From Pestalotiopsis fici W106-1 (Eukaryota; Ascomycota; Sordariomycetes; Amphisphaeriales; Sporocadaceae): 64,000 bases of DNA. A program made the translations under genes and the position numbers. This document shows positions 46,530 to 58,683 of this stretch, in pieces. Location: contig NW_006917099.1 in assembly GCF_000516985.1 (NCBI RefSeq), positions 636,685 to 700,684 of the forward strand, written 5' to 3'. The notes beneath the pieces were generated by a model. That model was given only the letters and a program-made list of their open reading frames with translations. It did no database searches and was not told the origin of the DNA. Every line of letters starts with the position of its first letter. The first letter of the stretch is position 1.

Positions 46530-47488
46530 TCAATGGGCAGCGCAGGGGGGGAGTCTGTGCACGCCAGATCTGCCGAGGATCTCTCCCTTATCGACATTTT
46601 TCCCTAGATAATTTTTGTCGGCCTGAACTTGACGGAAAATGTCGGGCATCTGCTTGTGGATTTGCGGTGCTCGAAGGAAGTGCTTGTCGCTGTAATCTCG
46701 CTCCTCTCTCTCTCTCGAGTCGGATCCCAGTTGTGTTGGTGGCTTGGAGATGTCAGCATATGCGTCACAGTGTATTGTGTGCTAATGTGACTTACGTGGA
46801 GTCAAAAAGTTTGCGACGGCACAGGTAAACACAGAGGCTGTGGTTCCAGTCGTCACACGCGTCGGCCAAAGCTGAGTCGGCCAATACGTACGCTGCCCAT
46901 CGTTTTTGGTCCGATGGCTTATTCACACCACCGTTGCGGAAGTCGATGTGGCTGACGGGAACCCACCTTCTACTCCTATCTATGAAGTCGTGGACGACGG
47001 AGAGTTGCAGCTAGTCAAGGCGAGCCCTCATGTAGGCAGCCTCTCCAGCCTTGCGATCTCGAGGGACAACGTAGTCCGAGGGCTTTCCCAGGAAATTGAA
47101 GAGACCATTCTCCCGGTCATCCTGGAATATTGTGCGAGCCTTCTTCGGATCGGGCAAGTCCTGTCCATGTTAGCTCAAATAAATTATGACACGGAAATGC
47201 AATTCGATGGTTTACCTTGATGAAGCGGCCGACTTGAATCCTGTTGGAATCCAGCTTAGGGCCGTGGAACTTGATGGGAGGCAGCGATTCGGCGCTCGTC
47301 CATCCCCGGAAAACCAATCCATCAGCCAAACGCCTGAGTTCTGCATCCGTGAGGCGACGAGGATTCTCCCTGAAATGCTTTGACCACTTGGTGAAGTAGT
47401 CACGGATTTTCTCCTTCATAGCTCGGCTGCACTCATCGAAGCAGGTGATGGGGTTAGCCGTCAGCTCACAGTCCTGCGTTCGTCGCAT
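46530..47488 (-). pseudogene. P family member P3, disrupted
   Basis: Exons 47488-47216, 47160-46796 and 46742-46530 match P1 in intron position and phase. Exon 1 has CFDECSRAMKEKIRDYF and LVFRGWTSAE. Exon 2 has KAGEAAYMRARLD, VVHDFIDRSRRWVPVSHIDF and DWNHSLCVYLCRRKLFD. Two lesions are visible. One is a TAG at 47013-47011, where P1 and P2 have Ser and Lys codons. The other is a slip in a GA repeat near 46710-46725, after which HFLRAPQI (like SHFPRAPQI of P2) reads in another frame. All splice sites are intact, so inactivation looks recent. Convergent with the helicase fragment. Confidence 0.78.
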
Positions 47489-48401
47489 CGGTGCCGAAAT
47501 TTTGGCACATGTATCGCAACGAAGGGAGAATGGCGAGGTTGAGTGATGATGTTGCGCAGTAAAGGTTGAAAAATGTTTTGACCTTGTGGGGATTTATTTG
47601 CAGGCTACAGGAATCGAGAAATTAGCATTTATTGACCGTTCTCGTAGCTGAATAGAACAAGAGAGGGTTTAAAAAAACCATGTCAGCCAACAGGGTGTGG
47701 TGTGAAGACCTACTCCACTCCAAGACGTTTCTGCGGCAGGTGTGAGCGTTGATGGTGATGATGGGTGGAAGTCGTACAGACAGGAAGAATTGCTCAGGTA
47801 CCAGATTAAAAAGTTTCATGGTCCTGATTGCTATCTGGGAGGGGGGAGGGGGGAAAGAGTGCGTGGAGGATGATGGGCGTGTACAGTTGCGCGTTCGCGT
47901 TTTGATCAAGGCTGTCCGATGAAGGCCGTGGATGAAGGACAGCTATCGAAAGCTGAAATAGCTTCAAACGCGAGGGGGGAAATAAAGATGCTTTGTAGCT
48001 CTGGCAAGTGGGGCAGGGACAGAGGACGCAAGTCAAAGTAGAATAGGAGCCTGTAACAATCTGAAAAGTTTTACCAAGTCCCCAGAATATCAATCTCGTA
48101 AAACAATCCGCTGTTTCCTCTGTCAATTATTGATTATGACTATTGTTCGTTTCCATTGACAATGATCGACTTGGGGATAATACATTTGCCTTTCACCGCG
48201 TGGTTAAAAACGAAGCATTTTGACCTCTGGGAGTTTGTTCCACTTGAAGATTTCACAAATCCGTCTTATACCCAAGTGTGATATCTGTATCCTTCCACAT
48301 ATCAAGCCTTGAGAAGCTCAAAAAAACTTGTCCCATCTCAAACACTGCTTTCAACACAACGATTACTCTTGGTCAAGCGTATCCACCTCGCGCATTCATC
48401 A
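47489..48401. other. Intergenic, no gene seen
   Basis: Divergent space between P3 (-) and the orphan gene at 48402 (+). Contains G-runs near 47839-47851 and no supported frame. Confidence 0.5.
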
Positions 48402-49230
48402 TGCCGGAGCCTCTGGAGTAAGTCAACCGTTTATACTTGCCAGCTTTGAATCTAATCCGAGCGTGCAACTAATGCTGCATTTTAGTGAGAGCTCCTTTTC
48501 TCGAGCCATCGTCTCTCCCGATGACTTGAGCGAAGAGGATATCAGAGCCGCTCGAGGCTTATGGGATCAAGCGATCGTAATGATTCCCAGGTCAATACGA
48601 CCGTCTTCAGCGAAGCTCGATGAAGACGAATTCAATTCTTTCCTTAATTTTGTCTTCGCAGCTTGGAACATCGTGGATAAGCCAAAGAACGCCACACAGA
48701 AGCGAAAGACTGCTCACATGACGTCTTTGCCAGTGGGAAAATGGTTCTATGATGTTCCTCGCAGCAAGCAAGACCAGAAGCAGGGAGAGACTGCTGAGAA
48801 GAAACCAGTCCCAGCTTGGAAACAAAAGGGTGGTGACGCACACTGCCGCCCCGAGATCATCAGTGGCACCATTGTGTTCAAGATCATTGATTCCCACTCG
48901 ACAATGCACAACTTTGAAGATGTGCGCTGGAGCTATCGTGGAGGCCTCACCACAGAGCTCAAGATCAGAATTTGTGCCCACTTCGACACAAATGAGATCT
49001 CCCACGTTAGGGAACATAATCTCAGAGCCGCGAGAAGCTTGACGCAGGCATACATTCGTCGAACATACATCCTCGACCAAAGCTCTGTCGAGGAGATGAA
49101 TCCTGTCCCAGTTTTTATACCAATGAATCTACGCCTGCCACTGTGGAAGATCATATCCCGAGAGGCCAAAAACGGCAGGCGTCTGGCAAAGAAGGAGCTG
49201 GCCAAGATGAAGAAGTCGTACAAGTTCTAA
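48402..49230 (+). CDS. Orphan protein next to the P/helicase module
   Basis: Two exons, 48402-48418 and 48486-49230, giving 253 residues starting MPEPLDESSFSRAIV. The 67-bp intron has a GTAAGT donor, an ACTAAT branch site and an ATTTTAG acceptor; without it the frame has no ATG. The body has VSPDDLSEEDIRAARGLWDQ, VFAAWNI, SYRGGLTTELKIRICAHFD and HNLRAARSLTQAYIRRTY, and the C-terminus is basic (AKKELAKMKKSYKF). The order helix, W, P, then VFxxW recalls exon 1 of the P family (IRDYFTKW ... LVFRGW), and the later part recalls P exon 2, but identity is weak. No known family recognised. A purine tract follows its stop by about 60 bp. Confidence 0.65.
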
Positions 49231-49288
49231 TTGTGCGATCGACATTGGGTGGCCACATATTCGCAGTGGGACGCAAACAATACTACAA

Positions 49289-49517
49289 TGAAAAATAAAG
49301 CAAAAGCAAAAAGGAGTTGAAAGAAAGAAAAGGGGTGATAATAATAAGACCAAAAGAAAGAAAAAAAATAGAAAATAAAAATAACAGAAAGAAGAGAAAA
49401 TAAAAGTGAAAGAAAATAAAGCTAAAAATGAAGGAAAAAAGTAAAAGGGCAAAAGAGAAAAAAGAGAGAGAGAAAAAGGAGAAAGAGAGAGAGAAAAAAG
49501 AACAAGAAAAGAAAGAT
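49289..49517. repeat. Polypurine tract
   Basis: About 230 bases of nearly pure A and G on the + strand in the 3' flank of the orphan gene. It is the mirror of the pyrimidine tract at 43385-43675. Confidence 0.8.
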
Positions 49518-50320
49518 AATTCATAATGCTCTTCATGTAAACATAATCTCTCCCTCGAAATTTAACATCTTACGGCTTTAGCTATGGCTAGTATTCATTG
49601 CTGGCGTTGGGTGCGCTCTCCCGGAACCTAGGGAATGGTGTTCTAGGGACGATTGACAAGATCTGGCATGGTAATCTTTTTTCTAATGCCAAACTTGCGG
49701 CTCCTGTCTTGACCATGTCATGGACGCCAGTAGATTCAGCGGAGCATCAAAGTTATCTTCGAAAGCGAGGGAATTTCGGCTAGATGAATGAAATACCAAC
49801 AGATACGCCCTGGTTATCTCTCCAATGCGATGGTACTTTGCTGCATACGACATTTGTTCACTGCTCTATCGCGTATTGTAGGATGTCAAGGTGACCACCA
49901 GCCCAGACAAGTAACAATTTCATACCGATAGGACAAATATGATAAGTCGCTTGTTTGAATTTGTTACGCATATCATTTGCGGCAGTAGTACTACATTGCA
50001 GCAATATTGCGAATATAAACATGACATATTGCTCTGGCAGAAATGAAATAAAAGGATTATAAATAATACTATGCACTAGGAAGGGGGTTGAATAAATCGT
50101 GCTCCTTCAGTGTATGCATCACGTGAACAAGGCAACGACGATCGTCTATTAGGCGGCACCAAATGAAGAGAAGGGTCTCGAGCGATTGGTGGGTGGGGAC
50201 CGCAGGTTGTTCCTCACTCTCAACATCTTCCTCCTAGCGACATGACCTGAAAAGGAGCCACAAGAGCAACACACAGCTAGCGCCCTTGACGACTCCAAGA
50301 AGGACGGGGAAGCCGTAAAG
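49518..50320. other. Intergenic, no gene seen
   Basis: About 800 bp separating the accessory region from the conserved ARL2-type gene; its end is that gene's promoter. Confidence 0.5.
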
Positions 50321-51139
50321 ATGCTATCGATCCTCCGGAAAGCCAGGCTCAAGGATAAGGAGATGAGGATCTTGATGCTGTAAGCGAGCCTTTGACGACA
50401 TGGCGCCGTCAAGAACTTGACACTAACCTGCCACAGTGGACTTGACAACGCGGGGAAGACGACAATTGTCAAGAAGATTATGAATGAAGATGTCAATACT
50501 GTCAGTCCGACATTAGGATTCATCATCAAGACAATCGACTATGACGGGTACGTGCTTGGGCGGCGGCGAGAAAATGTCATGTGCGCCTCGACTAATGTGA
50601 TGACAGGTACAAGTTAAACATTTGTGAGTTGCCAAGAAAACAACATGCCACCACTGTGGCTCGGCTTTGCTGAATGCCTCAATTGTGGATAGGGGACGTT
50701 GGTGGGCAGAAGACGCTGCGATCCTACTGGAGGAACTACTTTGAGAAAACGGATGCCCTGATATGGGTCGTGGATGCAACAGATCGTCTGAGGATTGACG
50801 ACTGCAAGGAAGAACTACACGGGCTTTTGCAAGAAGAGGTACGTTGAATCCACGATTTTAAAGCAGGCTGTGCTGTGCTGTGCTGTGCTGTGCTGCACGA
50901 GGGCAATCCAACTAACCTGTAGCCAGCGACTGTCGGGCGCGAGTCTCTTGGTGTTTGCGAACAAGACCGATGTCCAAGGGTGCATGACCGAGGACGAGAT
51001 TCTACAAGGTCTTCAGTTGAAGGACATTCGGACTCACCGTTGGCAGATTTTGCAGTGTAGCGCCATGACAGGGAGGAACCTCAAGGAGGGGCTCGCGTGG
51101 GTGGTTGAAGATGCGAAAGCAAGGCTGTTTCTCTATTGA
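50321..51139 (+). CDS. arl2: ARL2-type small GTPase (Arl2/Cin4/Alp41)
   Basis: Five exons, 50321-50379, 50437-50547, 50607-50623 (17 bases), 50693-50838 and 50927-51139, giving 181 residues, the normal family length. N-terminal [16 protein letters not shown] is the ARL2 helix. GLDNAGKT is the P-loop, TVSPTLGF is switch I with the G2 Thr, WDVGGQ is switch II, NKTD is G4 and CSA is G5. ARL2 works with cofactors C, D and E in tubulin folding and so in microtubule maintenance; it is cytosolic, and this copy lacks a glycine at position 2, so it is not myristoylated. Intron 4 contains a CTGTG repeat. No other gene could give this pattern; only the precise acceptor of exon 5 (CCAG at 50926) was chosen by homology. 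Confidence 0.95.
50868..50896. repeat. CTGTG pentanucleotide microsatellite
   Basis: Five uninterrupted CTGTG units inside intron 4 of the ARL2-type gene, next to the branch-site region. Likely length-polymorphic. Confidence 0.85.
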
Positions 51140-52549
51140 GACGCACTGAAGCATTGACAAATTATCGTGATTCGGTATATGATCACCGTCGCGGCTTAAA
51201 CACGACCAGCGATCGACATTCGGTCGGTGTTTGTGGGGGAGTTGGGCTACCGTATGGGGTCTTGTTTGCTGCCTAGGCGGAGCTTTGCGCCTCGGACGCT
51301 TCACCGGACCTACATGTATATGAAGGGCGGTAGGTGAGAAAAAGGGGTACGTACATTGAGTTGTTCGAATAGGACAAGATGAGTGGACAGTTATGTCTCT
51401 ATGGGCAGGACAATTGAGCCATACGTACAACGAAGCAGGGTATTGAAATGTCCCTGATTCGGCAACTTGGTGTAGTCAATACTCTATGACGTTCTGCTCT
51501 GCTCTCACCCAAGCGCATTCGCCGTCGGACAAATTCTAGGTACGTGCCTACATTATCTTGCAGATGCAGGGGCTTCCCTCTCTCACATCAGCCGACTGGG
51601 GTACGATGTAAAGTGAAACAATATCTTCTGCCGTCGCATTCAAGTCACCAAACAGGACACGATGGGGCTGAAAAGAATACATTGCGTTCTTGTTTCGAGA
51701 TAGAACAATGTGTCACTCGAGGGATAGAGAATCATGTAAAATCTGTTTTCAACAATGGCCGCATTATATACTCTAGAAGGAGACTTGCACTCGGCTGGCT
51801 GGCTGTCAGGCTGTTGTCAGGCCTTCAATGTTGACTTGTCAGAAGAGCTGTGGGCTCGCTCTAGCCTGGAGAAGCATCGCGGCTCAAATTAGTCTACCCG
51901 GTTGCCTTGTTTGCTTGTTTACTTTTAGCAAGAACAAACTCGTGATGGCTGGAGGGAAAAGAAAACAAGACGAAAAAAAAATGCCGCGTTCCTGTTGATT
52001 TTTCTTTTTGTTCCAAAAAAGCTTATCCAAGGATCATCGGATGTTGTAAACATTGACACTGTCATTGGAACCAATTGGGCGCATCATGGGACGGGGGTCT
52101 ATCGTTTTGAGCCCCAGAATTTTGGGTGAGGATTCAGGGATGCAGTACTACTTCCTGCGTAGAGGCAGCAGATAGGCGGACAGAGGCGCAATGGTAGAAC
52201 CCACTTTGGCGGCTCCAGCTCCCCTCTCCAGCCCAAAGCTCGCCAAGTTGCTTGGTAACCGAGAGCGCCCGCTTTCAAAACAAAAGCCGCCGTGCCGTAT
52301 TTGCCTGTGCAAGCTCGCATTTGATCAGCTTAGGTTTGCGCCGAACGCCCGACTTTGCGATCTGCTTCTTTCATCAAGGTTTTCTACCACAGGAGCACCC
52401 AAAAAGGTGAAAACAAAACAATACACCGGCCAACCAGCTGCACGCGCGCTCCGTCGAAAAGAAAAGAGCAAGAAGAACCGCCCTCCGTGGTCCGGTCCAT
52501 GTACACAACCATAAAATAGCTGCCCACCTATCTCAACACCCAGAGAGCA
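51140..52549. other. 1.4 kb intergenic, no gene seen
   Basis: 3' flank of the ARL2-type gene and promoter of the DUF4045/gelsolin gene; short frames only. Confidence 0.5.
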
Positions 52550-55500
52550 ATGTCCGAGGACGTCTCCAAGTTTCTGGAGCAGGTTCGCGAGCTTGGGGAT
52601 CGACGAGCCGAAGAGGACGAAGCCCGCTCGAGAGAGCTGGAAGAGAAGATATTAGCAGACAGAAAGGAACGGCAAGCCCGCCGTGCAGGTACGAACTGAC
52701 TTACTATAATCTACTGTTATTTACTTGTTGTTTGTTTGTCTTGCTTGTTTGCTTTACATACATTTGCTTGCGCGCGCTTGACCCCTCCATCCTAAACACC
52801 ATCATTGCTGCTGCAAACCTCAAAGCACGGCTGGATGATCAACAACAAAAGACTGGCTCGCGAATGCTTCGGTTGCTGCCATTGGCACTGCAAAAGCACT
52901 TGCGAGTCATTGCAGTCACTCTAAAATCGTGTCCTTGCTTGTCGCGACTTGCTGTGTACAAGTGCCAACGCGCAGCTGCTTACCTTGTTTCGTCGTACAG
53001 AACGCGCCAGGTCCATTTCCCCCCAGAAATCATCGCCAGTCAACACGCCACCACCGTCGGCCCAGCGCCCAACGACGCCTTTGCAGCGTCTCGACCTAGA
53101 AGCCTCACCCAGCTTCGAGCCTCCCAAAAGTCCCCAGACACCGAGTCACACAGACTCATCCGACGCCATGGCGACCCAGAACTTTTATTCCACGTCGGCG
53201 TCCAAGGAGAACGAGTCTCCCTTTGACGCTGAAAACAAGCGCGCCAGCAATCCTTTATCTCCATCGAGAAGTGCAACGGTCCGAGGGTTGAGTTGGCAGC
53301 GGCGACCAAACTCGCAAGCGTCAAACGGCACAAGAAGTCGGCCGCTGTCTATGGTTGCAGCCGAGAATGCGGCCCGCTCCTCGACCACCCCATCCGAACC
53401 TACATCAGCTACCGAGGCCGTCTCCCGAGACCAGATATCCCAGGCACTGTCGTCCAAAGACCCTTCTTGGTTCCGCCAGACTTCAGATAGGGGCGCCTCG
53501 TCTGCTGCTTACAGGAAGAACCAGGTCGAGGACGAAGACCGCACCGACACCTCTGCCATGAGCGGTCAACTGCACGGCTTGGCCCGAAGACCATCGACAG
53601 ACCCCACAAAGGATGATTCCGACTCGAGACCCAACTCGGGTGCTCCACCTGGACTGCTTGGATCACCATTGTCCCTGTCAACTTCGCAACGACTGGATCC
53701 TCCGAAGACGGAAAATACCATGGAGACTGACAGTCCCCGTGAGACCCAAGCTCTAGCTTCCCCCTTGCTTGGTCGCACGTCTCCTGTTCGCTCCGATCGA
53801 CCCAATTCCCCCACCAAGGGCTTAGGGGGCTTCGTACAAAGTGCCATGATGAAGCGATCTGACAGCGTGAACAAGCGATGGAGTCTCAAGTCACCCGAGG
53901 GCTTGCAGCGTAACGATACAATTGCCTCAAACCGCAACAGCTACATTGGACCTCGTGGCTCCATCAGTCTTGGTCGCGACCAGTCATTTGACGGAATACC
54001 GCGGCCAGGCTCCAGCTCCTCACGACCCGGTTCTAGTCAAGGGATCAAGGAGACTGCAGCAGAAGACCCGGCATCAACACAAGTCAACGAAGCTGCAAAC
54101 TCTACAGAAGCTCCCCAGGAGCCCGAAGCTGTTGACGAGGAGAAAATGACGCCGCCAACCAGTCCCTCCAAGACCATGGATCCTCGGAGATGGAGTCCTA
54201 CCAAGGCGAGTTGGCTCGAGTCTGCTTTGAACAAGCCCGAATCGCCAAAGCCCAAGGCAACGCCCGCTCCAGTAAACCAGCCCCCGTGGATGGCTGAAAT
54301 AGCCAAGGCAAAGGCACAAAAGGCAGCAAACCCTAGCGGAGAGCTTTCGAGAGCGCCCACGGTATCCCATAAGCATCAAGTCAGCATTGGAGGTCTTGCG
54401 CGAGCTTCCGCCCCGGGTGTTGGCGCCCGGCCTTTGTCGATAGTAGGCGCAAGTGGCGCCGCGTCACCAATTACACCCCAATGGACTGGCTATGGAAGTT
54501 CGCGGAAGGGTTCCGTCGACACTTCCGCCACTGGTGATGCTCACGCTGAGGTTGTAAAGCCCACTGAGCGCGCCAGAGCGGCCACAACTGCAGCCAATAC
54601 CAAACCCAAGCCCGAAGCACCACCCAAGACGGACTTCAGAGCCAGTCTGCAGTCCAGACCGCCGCCCAAACCCGACTCTGTTGGACCGGCTGACTTCAAG
54701 AACGTCTTCGGCAATCTCCGAAAGACGACAACCCAGAACTACGTTGCGCCCGATGAGCTGAAGGGAAATATTCTACGAGGCAAGGCTGGTCTCAACGTGA
54801 CAGGTGGTCCGAAAAAGACAGAGCGGGTAGACGAGTTCAAGGAGGCAATCTTGTCCAAGAAGAAGGATTTCAGCAAGGCGCAGTCGGAGGGCCGCGGTGT
54901 CACTCGTAACTTGAGCTCGGCAAGCGAGCAACCCGTCCCTGAAGGTCTCGTGAAAAGTTTTGAGCTCGGTCGCTCGAAGTCGATCAAGCGTGACTCGGCC
55001 ACGTTGACATCCACCCCTTTTGGAGTTGGTAGAAAGTCAATCAGCTCAACGGAGCGACCGAATTTTCATGAGAGACAAGCGTCTACGCAAGAGAACCCCA
55101 TGCCTGACCGGCGTCCGAGCATCGGTATCCAGCGAGAATCAGCAAGCGCAATCCCAACTTCCAAACCTATCGGTACGGCTGCGCATTCTTCGACCCTGCC
55201 CAAGGAGACAGGTGCGCCTGGACGACTGCCAGGCAAGCTTGCAAATCGCTTCAATCCGGGTCTGGCAGGTTTGCTCGCTCGGGGTCCTCCATCAATGGCG
55301 ACTGGAGCGTCCAACAACAGCAACTCTGCAGGAGATGGTTTAGCCAGCGGTGAACCGGCCTCGGGGCCAAAGCTTACACATATGACCAAGGGCCGGGCCA
55401 GAGGACCGAAGAGAAAGGCTCCCACATCTGTCGCCTCGACTACAGCGCCCACGAGTATAGGGGAATCGTCTATTGCGGCGGCGGAACCATCGGAAGCGGA

Positions 55501-57548
55501 AACAGTGACGCCAGCAGAACCAGAAACACCAGCTGATTCTATCAGTGCTGCTGCTCCGCCCCAGGCTGAATCCGTCCGTGCAGACTTGTCACAAAAGGAT
55601 GCGCACCAGGGCCGGCCGAAACCTCAGCCACTTGACTTGGTTGATTCGAACAAACAAGGTCTCGAGACTACTTCTGTCGAGTCTACCAAGGCGCCCAGTC
55701 CCCTCAAAACCCGAGTCCGATCCAAAAGTCGAGTTTTTGAACAAGTAGCTGCACTGGCGGCTCAACGCGCTACTCCGTCGCCTACAAAGCAAGAGTCACC
55801 ACTGGTGAGCTCGCAACCACCTTCTCCGAGGAAACTCGATATGAAACGAGTCTCGAGGTTCGGCGGTGATTTCAGCCCCGACAAGTCCCCTGAGCGCGAG
55901 TCCTATCGCAATGAGAAGACTCCCACGGAAAGCGCTGCGCCCAAGCCTCTTTCTATCAAGCCAGCAAGCCCCATAGAAAGCAAGCCCGAGGTGCGGTCGC
56001 CGCCCGTGGTTTCTGCAGGCAGGCCTCTACCTGAGCCAGAGAAAATCAGCCCGCAGCCTGCACTTGAGACTACTAAAGATCAACGTCTTCCAAGTCCACA
56101 GCTAGGAAGTGCATCCGGCGGCAGAGCTTTGCCCTCTCCTCCCCCAGTCAGTTCAACTTCGATCAAGACAAGTCCCTTCTTCGCTGCAGAGCAACCCATC
56201 AGCTCAAGACCTCTACCTACTCCCCGAGCGACATCTCCTCGACCTCTTCCTTCGCCAGTGCGATCTCCTACTAAGCAGGCCATTGAAGTTTCGTCAGTAT
56301 TGACGGACTTCTTTGGCTCTAATCGGGCCAGAAGAGACTACCAAGTAGACTCGGCAGATGTCCTCATGCGGAGGCCAAACATTTCCGCGCCGAGGATTCA
56401 GACTTTGAGCGCACAGCTTTTCCACTTCTCAGCAGATGGCAAGAAAACACCCGTACCGGCGCATAACGACCGAGTCTTGTTTGAACAAGAGATGTACTTG
56501 TGTTCCCATACGTTCAAGAATGAAGCTGGCAAGAAGACTACAGAGGTTTACTTTTGGTCGGGAGATGAGGTTCCAGCTGCCGTGGTAGAAGATGCATCCA
56601 TTTTCGTCGCTCGTGAGGCTAGGGCTCTCGGTGGGACGCTCGTCAGATTGCAGCAGAACAAGGAGACAACTGAATTCCTAGCAGCTCTCGGTGGCATTGT
56701 CATTACAAGGCGTGGTTCCAGTAACAAGTACGATTCGTTGGCACCTCATATGATGTGTGGACGACGATATCTGGGACAGCTTGTCTTTGACGAAGTTGAC
56801 TTCAACTCTGCAGCACTCTGCTCTGGATTCCCTTACCTGATTACCAGCTCTGGTAAATGTTATCTGTGGAAGGGCAAGGGCAGCGGTGCCGACGAACTCA
56901 GTTGCGCGCGGCTTGTGGGCATGGACTATGCGCTCACGGGCGAACTTGAGGAGATCGAGGATGGCCAGGAGCCTGAAAGCTTCTGGACTATCTTTGGTGG
57001 AAACAAAAGACAGGGCTCTGCAGATCACTGGCGTCTGAAGCCCAATTACGACAAGTATTGCAGCAGGCTCTTCCGTTCTGAAGCCACGTCCAAGCAGCAG
57101 GTAAGTGATCGATCATCCATAACACACCCACCCACATTCCTTGCAATCACCCATGACTAACACCTTGTCAATACAGATTGTCGAAATTGCGCCCTTTTCT
57201 CAAAAGGATCTAGACCAAACAGGCATTTTCGTGCTAGACGCCTTTTTCGAGCTGTATATCATCGTTGGAGCGCGTGCGCAACCACAATACGCCTCGTTCC
57301 ACAATGCGCTCGAGTTTGCCCAGGAATTTGCTATTCTTGCTGCTGGCATGGAGGACCGGCCCTTTGTGCCTGTCTCTACAGTCATCCTAGAAGGAATCCC
57401 CAGGGACTTGAAGAGCGTTTTCAGAAAGTGGCAGGATACCAGCAGTCCGACCATCATGAACCCCTCAGGCGGTGGCACTGGTCTGCGGAGAGGCAGGAGT
57501 TTGAGAATCATGCCTTTGAACACGGCACTACAGGCATTGAGGGAATAG
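52550..57548 (+). CDS. DUF4045 / gelsolin-repeat protein
   Basis: Three exons, 52550-52688, 53001-57100 and 57177-57548, giving 1536 residues. Exon 1 is a charged coiled coil (SEDVSKFLEQVRELGDRR); the junction gives RRAERARSISPQKSSP. Residues of about 55-1100 are disordered and rich in Ser, Pro and Arg. They contain the conserved short blocks of DUF4045: FQRSATVRGLSWQRRP-like SATVRGLSWQRRP, RRWSPTKASWLESALNKPESP, PPWMAEIAKAK, DFRASLQSRPPPKPD and RVDEFKEAILSKKKDFSKAQ. The C-terminal 350 residues form gelsolin/villin repeats (YLCSHTFKNEAGKKTTEVYFWSG, then FVLDAFFELYIIVGA across the last intron). The protein probably binds or regulates actin. It is convergent with the wall-protein gene. Confidence 0.9.
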
Positions 57549-58683
57549 GTTCCCACTCAAAGCCGGATTTCGAGTCAAAAGCACGGTTTGTGGTAAGTGG
57601 ATGATGCATGGAAGCGCAAGCGTTTGTTTTCGGCATTCAAGGCAACAATCTTGTTGAGATGTATCATATTGCTTGGAGTTGGGCCGGCTAGACATGACAT
57701 GTTGAAGAGGAGAGAGAGCGTGTAAAAAGACTTTCCCGGAACTATGACCTGGCATGGCAACGACATTATGGCTTGATAATGTGGCGCACGGAGAGAGAGA
57801 GCATGGCATAATATTGCATGTACATTTTATACCATTTTCATCTTCACCAACATAGCATGAGGCGTCAAGGACCATTCAATAAGCCCGGGCGTTGCTTGCT
57901 TGTAATTCATTTGCCTATTCTTCCCCCTCTTTCATTGAACACCATGCTCCTCAAGTTTTGCCAGAGAATCCTGATTGATAACTGAATTTTTTGAAAGTCG
58001 TCTCATGCAAAAGTCACATCCGAGGTCACGTTCCCTTGAGAGAGGAGGCCAATGTTGAAGGAAGGATGGATGGGTCTGACAATTTCTTTACTTCAATATC
58101 ATGTGACATGCGAAGGCATCAAGTCACAATGCAACATGGAATGCACAATACTTCATTCATAAAACTGTATCAACTCGGCAATTTACTTGGCATTTCAACT
58201 CAAGGAAAAAAAAAAAAAAAGAATTAAGCGACTAAAATCTATGTACAGGAATAAGTATTTCAAGTGAGTACACCAGATAATTACCACATTAACATTGCTT
58301 CATACCCCTCCCAGTTTCCCCTGATATTAGGTATGTAGGAAAAGGCAATTGCTTTCTTTCTTTATGTCTGGTTCCCCACATGATTGTTAACAAATGAAAA
58401 AGTGTATGTATGCTCTGTGTTTCGCCAAATTTTTCCCCCTTTCATGGGTGTAGGATTTTCCGAGTAAACTCCAAGATGCGGTTTTTCCATTATGTGTCGT
58501 GAAATGAGTGTCTATGCCATTGCACATTGCTGTCGTAGCTGTGGTCATGATATGATTAGAGAATTTAAAAAGAAACAGATGGGGACAGTGACAAAGAAAA
58601 GAAAATGCACTTTGGGTCATGAGAGTGGCGTGAGATGAAGGACCTCCCCAAGAGTGATCCTTGCTCGCTGTCTATATAACCAA
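57549..58683. other. 1.1 kb convergent intergenic, no gene seen
   Basis: Shared 3' flank of two convergent genes, AT-rich in places with an A-run near 58205-58220. No gene seen. Confidence 0.5.

Noticed and set aside
41857..47488. Telomere-linked helicase or subtelomere
   Set aside because: No TTAGGG arrays, the helicase is DEAH-type and not RecQ, and conserved genes flank both sides.
41800..49600. Starship or classical transposon
   Set aside because: No tyrosine recombinase (DUF3435), transposase, reverse transcriptase, terminal inverted repeats or LTRs were recognised.
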